DNA of 64,000 nt, taken from Halorhabdus rudnickae (GTDB taxonomy: Archaea > Halobacteriota > Halobacteria > Halobacteriales > Haloarculaceae). The stretch is taken from the NCBI RefSeq assembly GCF_900880625.1, contig NZ_CAAHFB010000001.1, positions 992,001-1,056,000 on the forward strand, read 5' to 3'. The position numbers and the translations under genes are program-made. Every line of letters begins with the position of its first letter. The stretch's first letter is position 1. Below, piece by piece: positions 36,723-46,096 of the stretch. Under the pieces are notes generated by a model. That model was given only the letters and a program-made list of their open reading frames with translations. It did no database searches and had not been told where the DNA came from.

Positions 36723-36946
36723 ATGGAACAGGGCAGAGATGTCGCATACGGAGCTGAGTAAGCGCGAATTGCCATTGACTACGGAGCCGTCGACAGTCTG
36801 CTTGTTTCCGACGCCCGACCGTCAGCGGAGCTTTGTGAGCTGGAGGCTTCGACGATCGACCAGGGCGGTGAGTGTCTCGTCGTGCCGGCTGACACAGATA
36901 GGGTACAGTTCGATGGCGCCAGTGGCAACGATGCCGCTGCCGGGAT
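36723..36946 (+). pseudogene. Remnant of an eRF1-domain-3-like gene (release factor/Vms1 type)
   Basis: Frame 36732 reads GRDVAYGAE, then a TAA stop, then ARIAIDYGAVDSLLVSD, ELCELEASTIDQGGECLVVP and DTDRVQFDGASG. The pattern YG-x-x-x-V-x-x-A-x-x-x-GAVD-x-LLVSD ... GG-x-x-x-VVP-DT matches the C-terminal domain of archaeal release factor aRF1 and baeRF/Vms1 relatives. The in-frame stop and loss of the C-terminal end show that it is dead. It lies in the DNA separating lysA from GH31. Confidence 0.55.
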
Positions 36947-36964
36947 GTCTTTTTCCACCGGGGA

Positions 36965-37075
36965 AATCCCCACATCTATTTATTTAATTCCATCCCCCAC
37001 TATATTTTATCACTATTATGTCGGCCAGAAGTTTATTATTCCCCGGCGAAATGATTCCAACTGAAATGTGTAAAG
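36965..37075. promoter_or_regulatory. AT-rich island upstream of GH31
   Basis: TATTTATTTAATT, CTATATTTTATCAC and TTTATTATT fall within about 80 bases, far below local GC content. Several TATA-like elements are present, but none at the usual 27 bases from the GH31 start candidates, implying a leader of 150-200 bases. A foreign origin of this DNA is possible. Confidence 0.45.
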
Positions 37076-37236
37076 AACAAGAATTTCGGTAGAGACTGAA
37101 TCATAGTGGTAACTGAATCCATGGCAACTGGTACGTACAGATCACTGGATCGGATCCCGGGATCTGTGCGATGAACCACCGTGGACCGTCGCCCACCGAA
37201 CTGCCCTCCGAACACATACCACCACCGACACACCCA

Positions 37237-40071
37237 ATGTTTGACGACAATCCAAACGACTCCGGCTTCCATCCGGTCGGACGCCGCACAGTGTTGAAAT
37301 CAACGGCCGCCCTTCTAGCAGGGAGCGCTCTCACATCGGCCCCCGCATCGGCCCACCACTTCGGTTCGAAGGTCCACTACGAACCGCAGGTCGACGAGGA
37401 CGAGCTCATGCAATTGTCCGTTGAAGGCCATGAAATTCTCGATGACGGAGTGAAACTCGACCTCGGGAGTCACGAAGGATACATTCGCCTGTTCAGTGAC
37501 ACGCTCGCTCGCGTTTCCATCGTGGACCCCGGTGAGGAGGAATACGAATCCCGAGGAATCAACAACGGACGCGACGACTGGGATACCCCGGACTTTCGTG
37601 TCGAAACGAGTTCCGAAACGATCGCCATCGAAACCGACACCATCGCTGTCGAAATCAATACTGAACTCTTCGGCGTCCGGTTCCTCAACGAGGACGGGAC
37701 CGTCGTCAACGAGGACTATCTAGACAAGGGGTCGTCGGGATACGTACCGTCTCCCGAGCGCGACGGGACAGCATCCGACTCGACGCCAACGACGCCGTCA
37801 TCGTATGCGTATTACAAAAACGAGAGCGACCTGAAGTCGGGGTCGTCGGGATACGGCTCAGCCACGCAAAACGATGTCGAGATGACCGATCCGACCCCGA
37901 ACGAGCCGCTTCCCTACGTGTACAAGAAGGCCGACGAAGACGAGGCCTTCTACGGGTTCGGCGAGCAGCCCGAACTCACCCTCGACCAGCGCGGGAAGAA
38001 ACTCGAAAACTGGAACACGGATCAGTACGGGTACTTCTACACGAACGACTACGTCTACACCTCGATCCCGTTCTTCGTCGGCCTGAAGGACGCTGGTGCC
38101 TACGGTATCTTCTTCGACAACCCGCACCATACGGTGTTTCATACACCCAAAGTGGCAAACCCCGAGGGCGTCGAAGAGACCTACGACACCAACGCCGGCG
38201 AGGACTACTACTATTTCGTCGGCGACGGTGGACAGTTGACGTACTACTTCGCCTACGGGCCGGAGATCAGCGACGTGCTCGACAGCTACACGAGCCTGAC
38301 TGGGACGATCAACCTGCCACCCAAGTGGGCGATGGGTTTCCACCAGAGCAAGTGGGAGTACAGCCCCGAGGAACTCGTCGAAGTGCCACAGCGGTACCGG
38401 GAGGAAGGAATACCACTGGACGCAATGCACTTCGACATCGGCTATATGGACAACTACCGCGTCTTCAGTATTCAGGACACCCATCGGGATGCGCTGCAGT
38501 CACTCAGTGATGAACTACCGGAGCTCAAGACAGTCGCCGTCAACGACCCGGGCGTCGCAGTAGACCAAGCGGTTGACATCGATGGTGACGGGGAGCTCGA
38601 ACCGTACGACCCGTATCTCGAAGGGACTGCCAACGACTACTGGACCAAGGACGCTAACGGCGAGCCCTTCAAAGCGAGAGTCTGGCCCGACGTCGCGGTG
38701 TGGCCCGACTTCTCCCGTTCGGAGGTTCGAAGCTGGTGGGCCGAACAACACGACGTGTTGTTCGACGCGGGCTTCGACGGGGTGAAAAACGATATGGGGG
38801 AACCGTCGATCTTCCAGCAAAACGGTAGTTACGACTGGACGATGCCAGTGGATAACGTCCACGGAACGGGAGACGACACGATGTTACACGAGGAGTACCA
38901 CAACATGTACGGGTTCGACTACGCGCGGGCGGCACGCGAGTCGTTCGACCTCTTCAAGCCCGACGACCGTCCGTTTCTGTTGAACCGGAACCTCTACGCT
39001 GGCGGTCAGCGGTACGCGGCTATCTGGACCGGCGACTGCGTGAGTGAATGGGCCCACCTTCAGATGCAGATACCGATGATGCTGAACATGGGACTGTCCG
39101 GGCTGGCATTTTGCGGGCACGATGTCGGTGGATTCGTCGGGCGGCCGTCTCCCGAGCTATTCAAGCGCTGGACAGCGGTGGGTGCGTTCATCCCCTTTTT
39201 CCGGAACCACACGGACACCCACAAGAAGCAAGACCCGGACCTCCCGCGCAATCAACACCCCTGGACGTTCGGCGAGGAAGCGGTGGATATCACGAGGAAG
39301 TACACCGAGCTGCGATACAAACTACTGCCGTACCTCTACAACGAGTTCCGGGATTCCTCGGAGAGTGGAAAGCCCATCTTCCAACCGCTCGTCTACCAGT
39401 TCCAGAACGACGACGAGGTCCGCGACATCGCAGACCAGTTTCTCTTCGGCGACGACATGCTACTCGCACCGGTCGTCGAAGCGGGCGTGACCGAGCGCGA
39501 TGTCTATCTCCCGGACGGTGAGACGTGGGTCGACTTCTGGAACAACGAGGTGTACGACGGCGGCCAGTGGATGACCGTCGAAGTCCCCATCGACCACCTG
39601 CCGATCTACGTTCGCAAGGACTCGATCATCCCGACGCGCGAAGTGCAACAGTACACGGGAGAAAAGCCGCTTACGACGCTTCAACTAAACACCTATCTCG
39701 ACGAAGAGGCTTCGTACTCGTTCTACGAGGACGACGGTGCGACCACCGGTTTCGAGGATGGCGAGTACAACGTGACGAACTTCACCATCACGGAGACGGA
39801 AAAAGGCGTCGTCACCTTCGACGCTCGGGCAGAGGTTCGGAACTACGACGACTCGCAGCTGTCGTCGTACCTGTTGGGACTCGACCGTTCGAGAGCGCCC
39901 AAAAAGGTCCAAGCAGGGCCGACGATGTACGACGAAGTCGCCGCTGACACGGTCGAAGACACGGTGAACTCCTTTGCCTACAGCGAAGACGAGAGCGCCG
40001 TGCTGGTCCACATTCCAGCCGGCGAGGAGGACAGCGTGACGCTCTTTTTCGACGAACACGATCGACAGTAG
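37237..40071 (+). CDS. Tat-exported GH31 family alpha-glucosidase-like enzyme
   Basis: 944 residues from the ATG at 37237; an ATG at 37171 would add 22 proline-rich residues. The signal peptide has the twin-arginine GRRTVLKS (R16, R17), a hydrophobic core and a likely cleavage after APASA at residue 39. The GH31 nucleophile lies in DGVKNDMGEP (about D519) and the acid/base Asp in WTGDCVSEW (about D600). The C-terminus is the GH31 beta-sandwich (YEDDGATTGFEDGEY). It probably hydrolyses alpha-linked glucosides, or alpha-xylosides, outside the cell after Tat export. It stands in the middle of the minus-strand dap operon. Confidence 0.88.
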   Translation: MFDDNPNDSGFHPVGRRTVLKSTAALLAGSALTSAPASAHHFGSKVHYEPQVDEDELMQLSVEGHEILDDGVKLDLGSHEGYIRLFSDTLARVSIVDPGEEEYESRGINNGRDDWDTPDFRVETSSETIAIETDTIAVEINTELFGVRFLNEDGTVVNEDYLDKGSSGYVPSPERDGTASDSTPTTPSSYAYYKNESDLKSGSSGYGSATQNDVEMTDPTPNEPLPYVYKKADEDEAFYGFGEQPELTLDQRGKKLENWNTDQYGYFYTNDYVYTSIPFFVGLKDAGAYGIFFDNPHHTVFHTPKVANPEGVEETYDTNAGEDYYYFVGDGGQLTYYFAYGPEISDVLDSYTSLTGTINLPPKWAMGFHQSKWEYSPEELVEVPQRYREEGIPLDAMHFDIGYMDNYRVFSIQDTHRDALQSLSDELPELKTVAVNDPGVAVDQAVDIDGDGELEPYDPYLEGTANDYWTKDANGEPFKARVWPDVAVWPDFSRSEVRSWWAEQHDVLFDAGFDGVKNDMGEPSIFQQNGSYDWTMPVDNVHGTGDDTMLHEEYHNMYGFDYARAARESFDLFKPDDRPFLLNRNLYAGGQRYAAIWTGDCVSEWAHLQMQIPMMLNMGLSGLAFCGHDVGGFVGRPSPELFKRWTAVGAFIPFFRNHTDTHKKQDPDLPRNQHPWTFGEEAVDITRKYTELRYKLLPYLYNEFRDSSESGKPIFQPLVYQFQNDDEVRDIADQFLFGDDMLLAPVVEAGVTERDVYLPDGETWVDFWNNEVYDGGQWMTVEVPIDHLPIYVRKDSIIPTREVQQYTGEKPLTTLQLNTYLDEEASYSFYEDDGATTGFEDGEYNVTNFTITETEKGVVTFDARAEVRNYDDSQLSSYLLGLDRSRAPKKVQAGPTMYDEVAADTVEDTVNSFAYSEDESAVLVHIPAGEEDSVTLFFDEHDRQ

Positions 40072-40257
40072 GCGATCGCTGCTACTGTCTCGTGTATCAG
40101 CTTCCACTGTCGACAATCCCATCACACCGGCTGGTGACCCCGACTGACGAGGGGAGATTCTCGAAAAAACAGCCGGGTAGGTGATCGTGCCTACGAGTTC
40201 CCATTGCCCCGCGTGGGGGGACAAACATACTCCCCACTTCCACAACGTGTTTCCGTC
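40072..40257. other. GH31-dapD convergent intergenic region
   Basis: 186 bases between the stop codons of convergent genes. No ORF or clear T-tract terminator was recognised beyond short imperfect repeats such as GGGGACAAAC and TCTCGAAAAAACAG (the latter carries an A run that would read as T6 on the minus strand). Confidence 0.4.
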
Positions 40258-41085
40258 TCACTCCCGGAGCGCGTCCTCTCGCTCGGCCCCGTCCAGCGTC
40301 TCCTCCTCGACGTGGGTCGCCACCACGGCGGGCTTGTAGGCCCCGCCCTCGAACAGATCGTGCTCGCCGACGGAGGACTCGACGAAACGCTGGAAGGCCC
40401 GCCGCTCGGGTGGGAGGTGTCCGTAGACGATCTCCTCGTCGACCAGATCGTACACCGGGATCCGGGGTGACAGCAACGTGTTCTCCCCGACGATCGAACC
40501 CTCGCCGACGACGAACCCCGAGGTGACCCGACTGCCAGCACCCAGCGCGACGCCGTCCTCGACGATCACCGGCGCGTCCTCGACGGGTTCGAGCACACCG
40601 CCGATGACGGTGTTCGCGCCGAGTTTCACGTCGTCGCCGATCTGTGCACACGAGCCGACCACGTCGTTGGAGTCGACCAAGGTTCCGTCGCCGACGTGTG
40701 CGCCGACGTTGACGAAGGACGGACTCATCATGATCGCGTCACTGCCGACGTACGCGCCCCGTCGGAGGACCGTCCCGTCGGGCGTGTTTCGAGTTCCTCG
40801 ATCCCCGAGGTCGGCGGTGTCCCGGAGCGGGAGGACGTCGTGGTAGGTCACGTCGCCGTACTCCCGGGCCTGGGTCTCCCGGAGGGTGAAGTTCAGCAGG
40901 ATGCCCTGCTTGACCCACTCGTTTGCTTCCCAGGTGCCGTCTTGCTTCTCTGCGGCCCGTACCTCGCCGGCTTCCAGGGCTTCGAGGAACTGATCGAGCG
41001 TGGCCTGCTGGTTCTCGGTGAGATCAGCGGGGGTAAGGTCGTCCGATCGTTCCCAGAGCGTCTCAACGTCGGCTTTCAGGCTCAT
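40258..41085 (-). CDS. dapD: Tetrahydrodipicolinate N-succinyltransferase
   Basis: Succinylates tetrahydrodipicolinate in the succinylase branch of lysine synthesis. 275 residues. Left-handed beta-helix with GAYVGSDAIMMSPSFVNVGA, then GTLVDSNDVVGSCAQIGDD and the following repeated hexapeptides, all characteristic of DapD. It starts one base after the dapB stop. Its transcript would run into GH31 on the opposite strand, the insertion point of the operon. Confidence 0.93.
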   Translation of the reverse strand: MSLKADVETLWERSDDLTPADLTENQQATLDQFLEALEAGEVRAAEKQDGTWEANEWVKQGILLNFTLRETQAREYGDVTYHDVLPLRDTADLGDRGTRNTPDGTVLRRGAYVGSDAIMMSPSFVNVGAHVGDGTLVDSNDVVGSCAQIGDDVKLGANTVIGGVLEPVEDAPVIVEDGVALGAGSRVTSGFVVGEGSIVGENTLLSPRIPVYDLVDEEIVYGHLPPERRAFQRFVESSVGEHDLFEGGAYKPAVVATHVEEETLDGAEREDALRE

Positions 41086-41086
41086 G

Positions 41087-41848
41087 TCATCCCTCGATTA
41101 CGTCCCCGAAGGTATAGAATCCCGGATCCCGGCCAGCGAGCCAGACCGCGGCGTCGAGTGCCCCCGCGGCGAAGACCCCGCGGTCCTCCGCGCGGTGGGT
41201 GAGCGTCAGCACCTCGTCGTTGCCGGCAAACATGAGTTCGTGCTCGCCGCGAACGTCGCCGGCCCGCCGGACGTGGACGCCGACCTCGCCGTCCTCGCGC
41301 GGGTCGATACCCTCCCGGCCGTAAACTTCCTCGAAGTCGTCACGCTCCTCAGCAAGTGCGTCGAGCAGTGTCTTCGCTGTCCCGCTGGGCGCATCCTGCT
41401 TGTCATTGTGATGGGTCTCTGTGAGTTCGACGTCGTAGCCTGGCAGCGCTTCTGCGGCCGCCCGGACGGTCGACAGCAGTGCCTGAATCCCGCGGGCGAA
41501 ATTCGCGGCCTTCAGGACTGCCACGTCCTCGCTTGCACGCGTCAGGCTGTCGAGCTGGCCGTCCTCGAAGCCCGTGGTGCCAGTCACGAGTGGGACGGCC
41601 GCCGCCGCACAGGCGTCGGCGAATGCGACGGTCGCCTCGGGGACCGAGAAATCGACGATCGCGTCCGGTTCGTGTGTCGCCAGCAACGCCCCGATGTCTT
41701 CCGGGTCGTGGACCGGCTTGTCGGCGACCGTTTCCGTGTCTGTGTCATCCACGGCGAATACCACAGTGACGTCTTCCCGATCGCCCGCCGTCTCGATGAC
41801 TGTCTCCCCCATGCGTCCAGCCGCCCCGGTGACGCCGATTCGTCTCAT
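41087..41848 (-). CDS. dapB: 4-hydroxy-tetrahydrodipicolinate reductase
   Basis: NAD(P)H-dependent second step of lysine synthesis. 253 residues. GVTGAAGRMGETVIE is the cofactor-binding loop; ETHHNDKQDAPSGTAKTL contains the catalytic His pair and Lys; TGTTG is the substrate loop. The ATG at 41848 is chosen because the motif starts at residue 4 and the longer frame overlaps dapA. It lies between dapA and dapD. Confidence 0.93.
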   Translation of the reverse strand: MRRIGVTGAAGRMGETVIETAGDREDVTVVFAVDDTDTETVADKPVHDPEDIGALLATHEPDAIVDFSVPEATVAFADACAAAAVPLVTGTTGFEDGQLDSLTRASEDVAVLKAANFARGIQALLSTVRAAAEALPGYDVELTETHHNDKQDAPSGTAKTLLDALAEERDDFEEVYGREGIDPREDGEVGVHVRRAGDVRGEHELMFAGNDEVLTLTHRAEDRGVFAAGALDAAVWLAGRDPGFYTFGDVIEG

Positions 41849-41879
41849 GTCCTCCGCTCCGTGCTCGGCCCCGGAATGA

Positions 41880-42803
41880 CTATCGGTCCGTCGTCTCGAC
41901 TGGCGTCTCGATGTCGATCGGGTCGAGATCATCGAGAACGTCTCGGAGATACTGACGGTGCTCTTCAGATAGTCGCGTCAGTGGCGGTCGGAGTTCCGGC
42001 GAGCCCAGATCCCGGATCGCCATCGCCTCTTTGATCGGAATGGGATTAGTCTCGACGAACAGCGCCCGCGAGAGCGGACCGAGTTCGTGATGCAACTCGC
42101 GGGCGCGTTCGAAGTCCCCCGCGAGTGCCGCCCCGACCATCGCGCAGGTCCGGACGGGTTCGACGTTTGCGACGACACTGATCGCGCCGCGCGCGCCGAT
42201 CGACAGCATCGACAGCGTCAGCGGGTCGTCGCCCGAGAGAACGGTAAAGTCTTTCTCGCGGGTACGTTCGACGATTTCGGTGATCTGTCCCATATCGCCC
42301 GAGGCAGCTTTGAACGCCTGAATGTTCTCGTGGTCGGCCAATGCGACGGCCGTGTCGGGCGCGATGTTCCGCCCGGTGCGGGACGGAACGTTGTAGACGA
42401 TCTGTGGAAGGTCGATCTCGTCGGCGATCGTCAGGTAATGCTCGCGGAGCCCGCGCTGTTCGGGCTTGTTGTAGTACGGCGAGATGAGCAGGAGGGCGTC
42501 CGCGCCGGCGTCGCGTGCTCGCCGGGAGAGCGACAGCGCCTCGCGGGTGTTGTTGCTTCCGGTGCCAGCGATCACGGGCACGTCTTCGAGAGCGTCGGCG
42601 ACGGCTTCGATCACCTCGACGTGCTCGTCGTGGCTGAGCGTGGCGCTCTCGCCGGTCGATCCGACAGGGACGACCCCGTCGACGCCAGCGGCTTCGAGTC
42701 GCCGGGCGTTGGCCCGCAGTTGGTCGAAGTCGATGCTTCCGTCCGCGGCGAAGGGCGTCGTCATCGCGGGATAGACGCCCTCGAACAGTGGTTGTGGTGG
42801 CAT
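41880..42803 (-). CDS. dapA: 4-hydroxy-tetrahydrodipicolinate synthase
   Basis: Condenses pyruvate with aspartate semialdehyde, the entry of the lysine pathway. 307 residues. GSTGESATLSHDEH is the substrate-binding loop, PYYNKPEQRGL contains the catalytic Tyr, VYNVPSRTGRN follows, and the Schiff-base Lys lies in AFKAASGDMG. The ATG at 42803 matches homologues; the longer frame adds residues that do not look coding. First gene of dapABD; it reads away from the kinase gene. Confidence 0.93.
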   Translation of the reverse strand: MPPQPLFEGVYPAMTTPFAADGSIDFDQLRANARRLEAAGVDGVVPVGSTGESATLSHDEHVEVIEAVADALEDVPVIAGTGSNNTREALSLSRRARDAGADALLLISPYYNKPEQRGLREHYLTIADEIDLPQIVYNVPSRTGRNIAPDTAVALADHENIQAFKAASGDMGQITEIVERTREKDFTVLSGDDPLTLSMLSIGARGAISVVANVEPVRTCAMVGAALAGDFERARELHHELGPLSRALFVETNPIPIKEAMAIRDLGSPELRPPLTRLSEEHRQYLRDVLDDLDPIDIETPVETTDR

Positions 42804-43110
42804 TGATGTGATCGGGATGCTGGGTGATTGACGCGCAACACCAAAAAACCGGCCCGGAACGGGGTCGCTACGCTCGCCCCGAGCCACTCAGAGACGCTTC
42901 AGTTTCGGAACTTGTAGCCATAGACTGGCTACCCGCCCGCTCGCCACCCACACACGGGACTGTCCGGACCCGGCCCGCGATTGTGGTGACGACGTCATGT
43001 GTCTACCCCCACTGCGCGAGGACTTATGGATTGTGTTCAGAGGGTGTCTCGGGCATATGAGTTTCTGCGAGACAGTTATTGCTCCTGAAAACGGGGCCAG
43101 TACAGTCATA
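42804..43110. other. Intergenic region between dapA and the kinase gene
   Basis: No gene recognised. Contains a CGGGG...CCCCG stem around 42855-42876 and a 6-bp stem GTAGCC-ATAGACT-GGCTAC near 42914-42932. The minus-strand GGTTTTTTGG around 42840-42849 is a weak promoter candidate for dapA. Confidence 0.4.
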
Positions 43111-43132
43111 CGTGCACAACGAGTTGTGTACG
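43111..43132. promoter_or_regulatory. Inverted repeat just before the kinase start
   Basis: CGTGCACAAC-GA-GTTGTGTACG, a 22-bp repeat with one mismatch pair, ending 9 bases before the ATG at 43142. Position and symmetry suit an operator of a dimeric regulator. If translation began at the upstream ATG 43079 it would lie inside coding sequence. Confidence 0.45.
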
Positions 43133-43141
43133 CGCAGAGAC

Positions 43142-44836
43142 ATGGGCTGGCAGTTCACGCTCACTGCGCTGCCGCTTTTCGCCGCGACACTGATCGCCAC
43201 ATCCGTAGCGGTGGCCGTCTTCCGGAAGCGTGACGCGCCGGGCGGCCAGCCCCTCGCCGTCATCGCTGTCGCCGCCGGCTGGTGGTCACTGACCGCGGGG
43301 CTCGAACTTTTCAGGACGGACCGACTCACCAGTATGCTCCTCACGAAGGCCACATATGTCGGAATCGCGGTTATCCCCGTCGCCTGGGTGGTATTCGTCC
43401 TCGAGTACACCGGGCGGCGCGACTGGCTGACAGATCCGCGTCTCGGTCTGCTCGCGGTCGTTCCAACCATCAGCATCCTGGCGGCGCTCACCAACGAGCC
43501 AGTCGGCATCCACTCGCTGTTCTGGGAGACCCTCGTCGTCACGGATACCGCAGCGGCGGTCCCGGACTCGCTGTACGGTCCGCTATTCTGGGTTCATACG
43601 GCGTACTCCTATGCGCTGCTGGCATTCGGATCGTACCTGTTGTTCGAACTCGTCGTTTCCGCGGACCATCTCTACCGGGCCCAGGCGGGTCTGTTGCTGA
43701 TGGCCGTCCTCGCGCCGTGGGGGGCGAACGCGTTCAATCTCACCGGTATGATCCGGACGCCGTACGATCCGACGATCCTCGGGATCGTACTGACCTGCGC
43801 GCTCCTGCTCACGACGGTCTATCGCCATCGGTTCCTCGAGGTCGTCCCGGCGGCCAGGAAACTTGCCCAGACGGAACTCCGAGAGACACTGGACGATCCG
43901 GTAGTCGTCGTCGACGATGGGTATCGCGTCGTCGATGTGAACCCTGCTGCGGTAGACGTCTTCGATGTCGAGCGGGCGGCAGTGATCGGTACGGAACTCG
44001 GAGTCGTCAGTCCGGAACTGTGTGACTGGCTGGAAGGCGACCGTACCGAGCGGACCATCACCTGCGAGGTCGACAACGCCGACCGGTACTTCGACGTCCA
44101 GGCCACGGCACTCTCCCAGCGCAACGGCACAGCTTCGGGGACATTGCTCGCATTGCGGGACGTGACCGCCAGACAGCACAACCGCCAGCAGGTCAGCGTC
44201 CTCAACCGGCTGCTCCGGCACAACCTATCGAACACCGTCACGACGATCCTGGGCAACGCGGAGTACGCCGCCACCCAAGCGCGCAGCGACGAAGTTCGCG
44301 AACGGTTGGAAGTAATCGAAGAGAACGCCGAGATCATGATGAACAAACAGGAGAAGCTCAACCGCGTTCTCCGGACGTTCGAACGCGAACGCTACGCGTG
44401 TGAGTCCCTCGATACCCTATTGAACGACGTCGTGGAGACGGTCCGAGAATCGTATCCGGCGGCAGACCTAACGGTCGAGTTCGACGATGCGTCGCTGTCC
44501 TTCGACGGCCAGGATCGACTCGAGATCGCCCTCGAAGAACTGCTGACGAACGCGATCGAACACGATCCCGACGACGCACCGACGGTGACCGTCACAGCTA
44601 CAGTCGCGGACGGGACGGCTACGATCACGGTCGACGACGACGGTCCTGGGCTCCCCGAGCACGAACTAGAGCCGATCACGAACGGCGAGGAGACCCAGTT
44701 GTCACACGGCAGCGGCGTGGGACTCTGGCTAGTCTCCTGGATTATCCATTCGCTGGACGGGGCCGTCGACTTCGAGACCGGCGGGGACGGCACGACCGTC
44801 ACGTTGCGGGTCCCTGGACGACAGACCGACACCTAA
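43142..44836 (+). CDS. Histidine kinase with N-terminal 7TM domain
   Basis: 564 residues from the ATG at 43142. Seven hydrophobic helices fill the first 235 residues (histidine-kinase 7TM domain), followed by a PAS-like domain (DDPVVVVDDGYRVVDVNPAA). The H-box is LLRHNLSNTVTTILGNAEYA, and the ATP domain has the N-box ELLTNAIEHDPDD and G1 DDGPGLPEHE, then SHGSGVGLWLV. No cognate response regulator is adjacent, which is common in haloarchaea. The ligand is unknown. Confidence 0.88.
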   Translation: MGWQFTLTALPLFAATLIATSVAVAVFRKRDAPGGQPLAVIAVAAGWWSLTAGLELFRTDRLTSMLLTKATYVGIAVIPVAWVVFVLEYTGRRDWLTDPRLGLLAVVPTISILAALTNEPVGIHSLFWETLVVTDTAAAVPDSLYGPLFWVHTAYSYALLAFGSYLLFELVVSADHLYRAQAGLLLMAVLAPWGANAFNLTGMIRTPYDPTILGIVLTCALLLTTVYRHRFLEVVPAARKLAQTELRETLDDPVVVVDDGYRVVDVNPAAVDVFDVERAAVIGTELGVVSPELCDWLEGDRTERTITCEVDNADRYFDVQATALSQRNGTASGTLLALRDVTARQHNRQQVSVLNRLLRHNLSNTVTTILGNAEYAATQARSDEVRERLEVIEENAEIMMNKQEKLNRVLRTFERERYACESLDTLLNDVVETVRESYPAADLTVEFDDASLSFDGQDRLEIALEELLTNAIEHDPDDAPTVTVTATVADGTATITVDDDGPGLPEHELEPITNGEETQLSHGSGVGLWLVSWIIHSLDGAVDFETGGDGTTVTLRVPGRQTDT

Positions 44837-44885
44837 CGGTCGTCGCCGGTCGTTCCTCGAAGAGATCGCATCGGAGACGTGCTCG

Positions 44886-46040
44886 TCACTCGCCAAAGTC
44901 GACCGCGTCGGCGTCCTGGCGTGCCCGGCTCGCGGCCGTCTCCAGATCGAATTCCCGGACGATCTCGCCGTCCCGGAGCAGTGGCTCGAACAACGACTCT
45001 GCGTCCGTCGGCCCCGGTCGATCGGCAAGGCCGACCTCGTGACCGCCCGCCGCAGTCCGATAGACGGCCTTCTCCCCGGAGAGTTTCCCGCGCTTGGCGA
45101 CCGGTTCGCCGTCGATCTCCACGATGTCCAGGGCAAAATCCTTCGGATCGGCGTTAGAAACGTACCCGCCGACGCCGAACCCGTCGGCGACGTCCCGAAG
45201 CTCCCGGAGTGTCGCGGGATCGAGCCCGCCACTGAGGAAGATCCCAACGTCGTCGTACCCACGGGCGTCGAGTTCCCACCGGACTTCCTGGACGATCCGC
45301 CGGAAGTCTCCGCGGCGTGAACTCGTCGTGTCCAGTCGGATGCTGTCGAGACCATCGACGGCCTCGACGGCCCGGATCGCCTCGTCGACCTCGTCGCTGT
45401 AGGTGTCACACAGTGTGACGCGGGGCGTCTCGTCGGGGACCGCCTCGTCGAAAGCACGCCAGGCGTCCTCCTGATTGCCCCGGCCGAAGCAGATGACCAG
45501 CGCGTGGGGCATCGTTCCACCGGCCTCCCGGCCGATCACCTCACCGGCGGCGACGTTCGAGATGCCGTCCAGGCCGCCCAGCAGGGCGCTGCGCTCGACC
45601 ATCGCGCCCAGCGACGGGTGGACGTGCCGGGACCCGAAGCTCAGTACCGTCGAGTCTGGCGCAGCCAGCCGGGCGCGGAGGGCGTTGGTAGCGATCCCGG
45701 TGGGATGGGAAAGAAAACCCAGCAGGGCAGTCTCCAGTCGCGCGAACTCGCGATAAGGGCCCTCGATCCGCATCACCGGTCCGTGATCGAACAGCTGTCC
45801 TTCCGGAAGAGAGTCGACATCGACGGGGTGGCCCGCGAGCAGATGAGCGGCGTCTTTCAGCCCTGCCAGGACGGCGAAGTCGCCGGTCGGAAACTGATCG
45901 GCCGAGACCTCCGCCACGACGTGAGGGTTCTTTTCGGCGTGCTCAAGAGCCTCCATCGTCCGGTCGAAGTAGGCGTCGGTCGCCCGTCCCGACGCGATGG
46001 CGGACGGGGGAACGATATCGAACGGCGTCTCCTTGGTCAT
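44886..46040 (-). CDS. pncB: Nicotinate phosphoribosyltransferase
   Basis: Converts nicotinate and PRPP to nicotinate mononucleotide in NAD salvage. 384 residues. GRATDAYFDRT at the N-terminus, FGSRHVHPSLGAMVERSALL in the catalytic domain and the PRPP-binding IFLSGGLDPATLREL with neighbouring GVGGYVSNADP are family features. It partners functionally with the nicotinamidase gene 1.9 kb away on the other strand. Confidence 0.88.
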   Translation of the reverse strand: MTKETPFDIVPPSAIASGRATDAYFDRTMEALEHAEKNPHVVAEVSADQFPTGDFAVLAGLKDAAHLLAGHPVDVDSLPEGQLFDHGPVMRIEGPYREFARLETALLGFLSHPTGIATNALRARLAAPDSTVLSFGSRHVHPSLGAMVERSALLGGLDGISNVAAGEVIGREAGGTMPHALVICFGRGNQEDAWRAFDEAVPDETPRVTLCDTYSDEVDEAIRAVEAVDGLDSIRLDTTSSRRGDFRRIVQEVRWELDARGYDDVGIFLSGGLDPATLRELRDVADGFGVGGYVSNADPKDFALDIVEIDGEPVAKRGKLSGEKAVYRTAAGGHEVGLADRPGPTDAESLFEPLLRDGEIVREFDLETAASRARQDADAVDFGE

Positions 46041-46096
46041 GCTACCGATCGCTTCTCGCTGCGTGTAAAAAACCTGTCCGGTCGTCCGTATCGAAC

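Noticed and set aside
36670-36987. Overlapping frames of about 100 codons before GH31
   Set aside because: Unlike any protein in composition; the release-factor-like frame between them explains the coding-like signal better.
42855-42876. GC-rich hairpin as a tRNA piece
   Set aside because: No T-loop consensus, anticodon arm or 3' acceptor match; no tRNA was found elsewhere in the window either.
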